Shown in pieces: positions 31,874-36,471 of a stretch of 36,471 nt of DNA. Source of the DNA: a bacterium (GTDB lineage: Bacteria; Patescibacteriota; Patescibacteriia; JACQRZ01); NCBI GenBank assembly GCA_023246095.1, contig JAHFJA010000011.1, forward strand, positions 1 to 36,471, read 5' to 3'. Every line of letters begins with the position of its first letter. The stretch's first letter is position 1. The translations under genes were made by a program, and so were the position numbers. The notes beneath the pieces are model-generated. The model was not told where the DNA came from. It saw nothing but the letters and a program-made list of their open reading frames with translations, and made no database searches.

Positions 31874-33559
31874 ATGCCGTCAACTCCATCGCCCCATGCA
31901 GGGCAAGCGTTTCAGGATGTTCAAGATAAGTTTGATGAGAAGATGCACAAAATGTCTCAAGAGAAACTTGAGCGTGATGCGCAACAATTCGCAAGTCAGT
32001 TAGGACTCGAATATATTTATCTTGTCGGTGTTGTTATTGCACCCGGATATTTGGAGATGATTCCTCTTGAAACATCAAAACAATATCAGTTGGTATGTTA
32101 TCAAGCGCAAGAGGGAGTTCATTTTCTGGCTGCCGTTGATCCGACAAAACAAGAAATCAAAGATTTTATAAAGGAGTTTGAAAACAAGACTCATGGAAGA
32201 ACAGAAATGCGGGTCATGTCTGAGGCGAGTTTTGAAGCAGCCATGAAGGTGTATGCAACTCTTCCTGCGTTTATCCCGGATGTAAAAGGGGTAGAGATAT
32301 CGCAAGAAGATTTGGATACATATAAAGCAGGTTTTAGTGATATTCGAAAAATTCAAGATCATATTCAAGATGTAAACCTTACCGAGGTAATTACATTGCT
32401 TGTTGCGGTGGCGCTTGCATCAAATGCATCTGATATCCACATCGAAGCGGAAGAAGAGGGGGTACATTTTCGCCTGCGTATCGACGGTGTGCTCCATGAT
32501 GTTGCAAAATTGCCTCCTGACGCGTGGCGCAAGATTATTTCACGTATCAAGCTTCTTGCGAAAGTGAAAATAAACGTGACTGATCGTCCTCAAGACGGGC
32601 GGTTTACTATATTCTTAAAAAATGACGAGGTAGACGTCCGTGTATCAACACTCCCCACTAGTTATGGTGAAAGCGTTGTTATGCGTTTGTTGCGATCGTC
32701 GGGGGCAGGACTTCAATTTTCTGATTTAGGGCTTACCGACTATACGTTTAAGATTTTAAAGAGAGAAGTAGAAAAGCCAAATGGCATGTTGATTACAACT
32801 GGACCGACGGGATCAGGTAAGACAACCACGTTGTATGCGATTTTGAATCATCTCAACTCGTCGGAGGTTAAGATTATTACCCTTGAAGATCCGATTGAAT
32901 ATAAAATGAAAGGGATTAACCAAAGTCAAGTCGATCCAACAAAGGATTATACTTTCGCGAGTGGACTTCGTTCTATCTTGCGCCAAGACCCTGATGTGGT
33001 GATGGTGGGAGAAATCCGTGATTTTGAAACCGCTGATATTGCAATCAATGCTGCACTGACAGGGCACATGGTTATTTCTACGATTCATACTAACAGTGCA
33101 GCGGGAGCTATTCCTCGCTTATTAGCACTCGGAGTGAAGTCGTTTTTGCTGGCACCGGCATTAACTGCGTTGATTGGACAGCGTTTGGTGCGCCGTCTTT
33201 GTCAGACGTGTAAAAAAGAAATCACCCTTGATGGCGAAACACTTGAAAAGGTGAAAGGGTATGTATCGGTAATTTCTCCTGTGAGCGGAATTGTGGTTGA
33301 TCTAAATACGATGAAGTTTTGGGGACCGGTTGGGTGTGACGATTGTTATGGGATTGGTTATAAAGGTCGCATTGGTATTTACGAAATCATGACGATGAAT
33401 AAAGACATAGAAACAGTCATGCTTTCTGCCGCTGTTTCCGAATACGCGATTCAGGAGATTGCGGTGAGGAACGGGATGATTACAATGGCCCAGGAAGGCC
33501 TCCTGCGTGCCCTGGAAGGTGTTACCTCGGTCGAAGAGGTGTTTAGCGTGGCTCAGTAG
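31874..33559 (+). CDS. pilB: type IV pilus / type II secretion ATPase (PilB/GspE family)
   Basis: From ATG 31874 the product has 561 residues. An N-terminal T2SSE_N-like domain precedes the motor core with RPQDGRFTIF, Walker A GPTGSGKTTT (about 310-319), the Asp box ITLEDPIEYKMKGINQSQVD, Walker B LRQDPDVVMVGEIRD and the His box in TGHMVISTIHTNSA. A zinc-type tetracysteine (CQTC at about 442-445, CDDC at about 488-491) is typical of PilB/GspE. It powers pilus extension or pseudopilus assembly. No other pilus gene lies in the window. The symbol is given by family; retraction ATPase PilT is unlikely because of the length and the zinc motif. Confidence 0.9.
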   Translation: MPSTPSPHAGQAFQDVQDKFDEKMHKMSQEKLERDAQQFASQLGLEYIYLVGVVIAPGYLEMIPLETSKQYQLVCYQAQEGVHFLAAVDPTKQEIKDFIKEFENKTHGRTEMRVMSEASFEAAMKVYATLPAFIPDVKGVEISQEDLDTYKAGFSDIRKIQDHIQDVNLTEVITLLVAVALASNASDIHIEAEEEGVHFRLRIDGVLHDVAKLPPDAWRKIISRIKLLAKVKINVTDRPQDGRFTIFLKNDEVDVRVSTLPTSYGESVVMRLLRSSGAGLQFSDLGLTDYTFKILKREVEKPNGMLITTGPTGSGKTTTLYAILNHLNSSEVKIITLEDPIEYKMKGINQSQVDPTKDYTFASGLRSILRQDPDVVMVGEIRDFETADIAINAALTGHMVISTIHTNSAAGAIPRLLALGVKSFLLAPALTALIGQRLVRRLCQTCKKEITLDGETLEKVKGYVSVISPVSGIVVDLNTMKFWGPVGCDDCYGIGYKGRIGIYEIMTMNKDIETVMLSAAVSEYAIQEIAVRNGMITMAQEGLLRALEGVTSVEEVFSVAQ

Positions 33560-33566
33560 CGTTTTC

Positions 33567-33618
33567 TTGACGATATTTTGTTTGAAGGTATACAATGTCA
33601 GTACAATCGCGATCGCGA
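33567..33618 (+). promoter_or_regulatory. promoter with 5'-proximal palindrome
   Basis: TTGACG (33567-33572), 16 bases, TATACA (33589-33594). The 12-bp perfect palindrome TCGCGATCGCGA (33607-33618) lies about 6 bases after the predicted start; it can form a stem with a GATC loop or serve as an operator. Confidence 0.6.
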
Positions 33619-33642
33619 GAATAATTCATTAATAATACGATT

Positions 33643-33924
33643 ATGGGTTTTGAAAGTTGGTCAGTAGCACCTAAAACCGAGTCTGTAAGAGAAAAACAAG
33701 GAAGTAAGAGTCCTGATGAATTAAAAGAAGAACTTTATAAACTTAATACAGAGATACAAGAAACAAATAAAGCGTTAGCAAACATGACTTCTGATAGTAA
33801 CGACCTTACGAGACAAGGACTGGAAGCAGCATTATTTATCGCAACGGAAAGTCGTGATGCAATTGAAGCTAAGTTTAAGCAGATGGAATCCCCTGAAGCA
33901 GTTCAAGAAAAGAAGGCAGCGTAA
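33643..33924 (+). CDS. 93-residue coiled-coil hypothetical protein
   Basis: The small soluble product is highly charged. It has a polar start (GFESWSVAPKTESVREKQGS) and a long helix with heptad-like spacing (DELKEELYKLNTEIQETNKAL). A second helix (GLEAALFIATESRDAIEAKF) and a short Lys/Ala tail follow. A helical hairpin or coiled-coil dimer is likely. No clear ribosome binding site, but a promoter and a terminator bracket it. No family recognised. Confidence 0.65.
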   Translation: MGFESWSVAPKTESVREKQGSKSPDELKEELYKLNTEIQETNKALANMTSDSNDLTRQGLEAALFIATESRDAIEAKFKQMESPEAVQEKKAA

Positions 33925-33926
33925 TG

Positions 33927-33958
33927 AAAAATGACCGCCAAATTTGGTGGTCATTTTT
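33927..33958. terminator. bidirectional terminator
   Basis: AAAAATGACCGCCA pairs with TGGTGGTCATTTTT (one G-U pair) around AATT; a run of seven T follows rightwards. The stop codon of the leftward 52-residue gene lies inside it. Confidence 0.85.
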
Positions 33959-34109
33959 TTGTTGGCAATTTTTTTCTTATGCGTTCACATGCCTTCATGC
34001 ACAACTGCATTCTTTTTGTGTTTTCGAAACCGCCATTTCCATTGATTTCCTTGTTTATACATTCAAGAAGTATAAATGTCAGTTTCATCAATCTTTCGAT
34101 ATCGTCCAT
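33951..34109 (-). CDS. 52-residue hypothetical protein
   Basis: AAAGGAG lies 6 bases before ATG 34107-34109. The product begins MDDIERLMKLTFILLECINK, has a Gly-rich turn (EINGNGGFEN) and ends in a basic helix (CMKACERIRKKLPTKK). It looks like a two-helix cytosolic protein with three Cys. A promoter (34138-34166) and terminator complete the unit. No family recognised. Confidence 0.65.
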   Translation of the reverse strand: MDDIERLMKLTFILLECINKEINGNGGFENTKRMQLCMKACERIRKKLPTKK

Positions 34110-34137
34110 TTTTGTCTCCTTTCTATAATGCCCCACC

Positions 34138-34166
34138 ACACTAGCAGGTAAAATGGGTCTTGTCAA
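34138..34166 (-). promoter_or_regulatory. promoter for the 52-residue protein
   Basis: On the minus strand TTGACA (34161-34166), 17 bases ending CTGC, TAGTGT (34138-34143). It is back-to-back with the rightward promoter at 34193, the two -35 elements being 26 bases apart. Confidence 0.6.
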
Positions 34167-34192
34167 TAGTCATTTATCCGATTTTTGACCTC

Positions 34193-34221
34193 TTGACAGG
34201 GATAATGAAGGAAGGTAGTCT
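34193..34221 (+). promoter_or_regulatory. promoter for the pyrimidine-rich gene
   Basis: TTGACA (34193-34198), 17 bases, TAGTCT (34216-34221). The -10 is weak. Confidence 0.5.
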
Positions 34222-34228
34222 GCGAAGT

Positions 34229-34256
34229 GCCGAAGACGGCTTGCCCCGTAAGGGGT
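34229..34256 (+). promoter_or_regulatory. two GC-rich stem-loops in the leader
   Basis: GCCG-AAGA-CGGC (34229-34240) and GCCCC-GTAA-GGGGT (34243-34256, a GNRA-type loop) start almost at the predicted transcription start. They stand out in an AT-rich region. I could not match them to a known riboswitch. Confidence 0.5.
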
Positions 34257-34295
34257 GAGTGTCTACGTTATTTTAAAAAAAGGAGAAAAATCCCC

Positions 34296-34739
34296 ATGGA
34301 GACTGTTCAGCTTCTCAACCCAAATTTCAAGCTTTTGCTTGCCTTACCTCTACTCTTCTCTATTAAAACACCAAAAACACCTTCTCACCCCCACCATCAC
34401 ACCTCCATTCTAACATCCTCCTCATCTTCTCTATCTCACTCAACACCTTCTCATTCTTTCCTTTCCTTCTTTTTTCGCCCTTCCTCTCAACCCCCATCTC
34501 CTCTCAACCCTTCTCTTTCGCACCTTCTTTCTCCTCCCCTCTCTACATTTAATACCATCCCCATTGACGCCCCTTCCTTCCTTCCTACTGTGCCAGAACA
34601 CACCCTTTCAGACCCAGACCCAGATTTGTCTTTATATGACACCTTTCCCCCACATGAGGTAACAGATATTGCCGATAAACCACCTGTTTCTGAGGAAAAG
34701 AAACAAGAGAGATTCGACTATATTGGAACTTTTTTTTAA
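34296..34739 (+). CDS. Ser/Pro/His/Thr-rich protein encoded by a pyrimidine-rich strand
   Basis: ATG 34296 follows AAGGAG after about 10 bases. The 147-residue product has a short hydrophobic N-terminal segment (FKLLLALPLLFSI) and a long low-complexity part rich in Ser, Pro, Leu, Thr, His and Phe (about 27-100; HPHHHTSILTSSSSSLSHST is typical). A more ordinary acidic C-terminus follows (VTDIADKPPVSEEKKQERFD). The coding strand from about 34340 to 34600 is almost all C and T with very little G, unlike any neighbour. It could be exported or membrane-anchored with a disordered region. The composition may reflect selection on the DNA or RNA rather than on the protein. No family recognised. Confidence 0.55.
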   Translation: METVQLLNPNFKLLLALPLLFSIKTPKTPSHPHHHTSILTSSSSSLSHSTPSHSFLSFFFRPSSQPPSPLNPSLSHLLSPPLSTFNTIPIDAPSFLPTVPEHTLSDPDPDLSLYDTFPPHEVTDIADKPPVSEEKKQERFDYIGTFF

Positions 34740-34762
34740 AATGTTCCCCAACAAAAATCTTT

Positions 34763-34821
34763 AGAGATTGCAGAATATCGCTTGGTATATATAATAACCA
34801 AAGCACATATCTGTAATCTCT
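34763..34821 (+). promoter_or_regulatory. promoter of the GGDEF gene nested in inverted repeats
   Basis: TTGCAG (34768-34773), 16 bases, TATAAT (34790-34795). The -35 lies in the left arm of AGAGATTGCAG / CTGTAATCTCT (34763-34773 and 34811-34821, 10 of 11 paired), and the -10 lies in the loop of TTGGT/ACCAA. A run of six T follows, so the outer repeat could also end transcription of the preceding gene. Confidence 0.5.
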
Positions 34822-34828
34822 CTTTTTT

Positions 34829-35980
34829 ATGTCAGAAAATTTTACAATGGAAGCAAAGGTTACTAGTCCGGAGAACAGTTTTGACAATGACACCCAGGAG
34901 GATAAACGAGCGGTAAAACTGTTTAGTATGCTTGATAAGAAAAAAGAACAGGGCAGAAACTCTCTTAAGATGCACGAAGAAGTGATTGAGTCCAAGGTGG
35001 ATGAAAACAAAGAGAGGAATCGTCTTGAAGGTGTGAGAGAAGAATTTATTCCCCAACGAGAGGCAGAAGATAGACGAGAAATACAGAATCGTGATATGTC
35101 GTTGCGCTATCCGAACCAAGAGAAGGATAAGGAAGGGAAGCCAGTATATGAAGTATATAACAAAGATGGAATGAAGCATCTGATAAAAGATGCCTTTATT
35201 GAGGCATATGCCAAAAAAAATAAAGAAATACTCTCGCAATACGCGCGATTTGCAATTGATATCAACGGATTGAAGGCTGTCAATGATCTTGCTGGTCATG
35301 AAAACGGCAACAAATTTTTGGCACGTATTGTTGAACAGTTGAAAACAATCAAAAGTGAATTGATAGCTATGGGGTTTGAACATGTGGAAGTTTCTCACGA
35401 AGGAGGAGATGAATTTGGAGTCTTTGTGAAATCAGGTAAAGCGATCCTTCCGGAAACACTCAAAAAGACAAGAGATTTTATTTCGGATTCACTAAAGGTT
35501 AACTGCGACGAATTTCTTTCACTTAAGCAAATAATTGATGATGGTCATGTTGGTAAGCCGCCTCGTAACTATCGCTTTAAGTCATCTGCGGGCGTTGGCG
35601 CAGTTACTCTCGACGAGATTCTCAGCGATTCGGCGACAGAAGAGTTTGATAAGAAAATTGGTGCAATGGCACGTGGTCAAGGGATAACAGAAGAAGATCT
35701 TACGGGTGATGATATTAGGAATTTGCTTATGGGGATCGTTCTTGATAAGAGTGATAAGATGATGACCAAACATAAAAGGGAAGTAAAAGATGAACAGCTG
35801 AAACCTTTTGAACGGAAGTTGTTGTTACGCAATGAAGAAATGAGAAAAATGCACGATGATTTTGTATTTCTTGATGCATATGTGAAAAAACTAAATCTAG
35901 CGATTGTCGCACGTACAAAAGAGCGCGACGAATTAAGCGCCCGACTTACCTTGTGCCAAGAGGGGCAAAAGAGCGCGTAG
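34829..35980 (+). CDS. soluble GGDEF-domain protein (putative diguanylate cyclase)
   Basis: The 383-residue product has no membrane span. A charged, probably helical or disordered N-terminus (1-100) precedes a GGDEF-type domain. It shows ARFAIDINGLKAVNDLAGHENGNKF (metal Asp and the substrate-contacting Asn present; the second Asp of the usual H-x-x-G-D is Asn) and EVSHEGGDEFGVFVKSG with GGDEF at 192-196. An insertion of about 40 residues and a C-terminal coiled-coil (LKPFERKLLLRNEEMRKMHDDF) follow. Intact GGDEF suggests c-di-GMP or a related cyclic dinucleotide could be made. No EAL or PilZ protein lies nearby; pilB is about 1.3 kb upstream. Activity is not proven. Confidence 0.8.
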   Translation: MSENFTMEAKVTSPENSFDNDTQEDKRAVKLFSMLDKKKEQGRNSLKMHEEVIESKVDENKERNRLEGVREEFIPQREAEDRREIQNRDMSLRYPNQEKDKEGKPVYEVYNKDGMKHLIKDAFIEAYAKKNKEILSQYARFAIDINGLKAVNDLAGHENGNKFLARIVEQLKTIKSELIAMGFEHVEVSHEGGDEFGVFVKSGKAILPETLKKTRDFISDSLKVNCDEFLSLKQIIDDGHVGKPPRNYRFKSSAGVGAVTLDEILSDSATEEFDKKIGAMARGQGITEEDLTGDDIRNLLMGIVLDKSDKMMTKHKREVKDEQLKPFERKLLLRNEEMRKMHDDFVFLDAYVKKLNLAIVARTKERDELSARLTLCQEGQKSA

Positions 35981-36005
35981 ACTTGGTGTTCATGTAATTT
36001 TCAAG

Positions 36006-36035
36006 AAGGCTCCTGTGTTTAACAGGGTCTTTTTG
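36006..36035 (+). terminator. terminator of the GGDEF gene
   Basis: CCTGT (36012-36016) pairs with ACAGG (36022-36026), extended by AAG/CTT, and followed by a T-run. Confidence 0.65.
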
Positions 36036-36113
36036 TTTGTCTTATAATTACAATGAATCATTTAGTATATCAAAAAGTTCGTATTTATAAGGATTTAAAT
36101 GTCCGTAATACTC

Positions 36114-36142
36114 TTGACATATTTGGAGTTTTATGCTATACT
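36114..36142 (+). promoter_or_regulatory. near-consensus promoter with TGC-extended -10
   Basis: TTGACA (36114-36119), 17 bases, TATACT (36137-36142). It shares upstream TAATAYTC and spacer bases with the promoter at 25937. Confidence 0.85.
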
Positions 36143-36144
36143 AT

Positions 36145-36200
36145 TGGTATGAAGTAGCAGGGTTGTTACTTCTGGTATGAAGTAGCAGGGTTGTTACTTC
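36145..36200 (+). repeat. two perfect 28-bp tandem repeats, each a hairpin
   Basis: Units 36145-36172 and 36173-36200 are identical. Each holds GAAGTAGCA and TGTTACTTC around GGGT, a 9-bp RNA stem with one G-U pair. The first hairpin starts about 2 bases after the predicted transcription start (36149). They end 23 bases before ATG 36223. Confidence 0.9.
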
Positions 36201-36222
36201 GCAAAAAAAGGAGATTTGAAAA

Positions 36223-36378
36223 ATGATCGCAATTAAAAAAAGGGTTAAAGAGATATTTGTTAACCCGAAAAGTAGATTAGTTGCAGTACTTCCTGGGCTA
36301 AGATTGCTCGCAGCAAACCTTAGAGAAGTAAAAAGTAATAAAAATCCACTTGTGGATATTGATCCGTACCCCGCTTAG
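36223..36378 (+). CDS. 51-residue hypothetical peptide
   Basis: AAAGGAGA lies about 8 bases before ATG 36223. The 51-codon frame encodes a basic N-terminal half (MIAIKKRVKEIFVNPKSRL), a hydrophobic middle (VAVLPGLRLLAANL) and a polar C-terminus ending VDIDPYPA. It has no signal peptide. A strong promoter, tandem leader hairpins and a good terminator mark it as a real unit. It might be a regulatory or precursor peptide, but no family or modifying enzyme is visible. Confidence 0.6.
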   Translation: MIAIKKRVKEIFVNPKSRLVAVLPGLRLLAANLREVKSNKNPLVDIDPYPA

Positions 36379-36419
36379 CGGACACGTATTAAAAAACCTA
36401 GGTGGTGGCGGAGACTAAC

Positions 36420-36458
36420 AAAAGATGATTCCTGTATTGCACAGGTGTCATCTTTTTT
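36420..36458 (+). terminator. terminator of the 51-residue peptide gene
   Basis: AAAAGATGA (36420-36428) pairs with TCATCTTTT (36448-36456); inner CCTGT/ACAGG; followed by T. Confidence 0.85.
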
Positions 36459-36471
36459 AATCCCCATTGAT

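Overview
The window looks like part of the chromosome of a Patescibacteria / Candidate Phyla Radiation (CPR) bacterium, probably of the Parcubacteria side. The DNA is AT-rich and intergenic gaps are short. Housekeeping genes are mixed with many small or unrecognised proteins, and there is a large secreted-protein locus of a type I associate with CPR genomes. TGA acts as a stop codon (for example at 24685-24687), which argues against the recoded Gracilibacteria/Absconditabacteria. The assignment is an inference from gene content; no marker phylogeny was possible.

Layout. 1-2.6 kb: two small membrane proteins (one resembling Pycsar-type TM effectors) and rpmF-nusB-rnc. 2.6-5.2 kb: an argS operon with two membrane proteins. 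5.5-7.3 kb: a small membrane protein, a SpoU/TrmH methyltransferase and a class I methyltransferase. 7.4-11.4 kb: valS-tyrS. 11.5-12.8 kb: a 58-codon small ORF with a structured leader, a TrmB-type regulator and a tRNA-Ile with anticodon UAU. 12.8-14.7 kb: a MacB/LolCDE-like ABC exporter pair. 14.9-16.5 kb: a small exported protein, then five copies of the 16-bp palindrome TGTTCCACGTGGAACA, a sequence that fits the bacterial parS (ParB-binding centromere) consensus; four are evenly spaced between two convergent genes. 16.6-17.9 kb: a methyltransferase, a membrane protein and a YraN-family nuclease-like protein.

18-24.7 kb holds a four-gene surface locus. Two paralogous exported proteins (A, B) flank a signal-peptide/Ig-like/C-terminal-TM protein (P) laid out like the WxL-interacting DUF916 proteins. 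A 1096-residue multidomain protein (C) follows; its N-terminal domain is related to A and B. It carries two FN3 domains, long Gly/Ser/Thr linkers, and a membrane part with two carboxypeptidase-regulatory-like domains. It may be a cell-envelope system analogous to Firmicutes WxL loci; no function is proven.

24.7-33.6 kb: ppa, a NUDIX hydrolase, two unknowns, then nusA, rpsA (four S1 repeats), ftsH and a PilB/GspE ATPase. 33.6-36.5 kb: small unknown genes, a gene whose coding strand is extremely pyrimidine-rich, a soluble GGDEF-domain protein, and a 51-codon gene behind two tandem hairpin repeats.

Promoters are readable by eye: TTGACA-17-TATAMT, often with TGC before the -10. At several of them a stem-loop begins at or within a few bases of the predicted transcription start, a recurring pattern that may be an mRNA 5'-end device. 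Five sites of the parS type suggest the window lies near the replication origin, although dnaA/dnaN are not in it.
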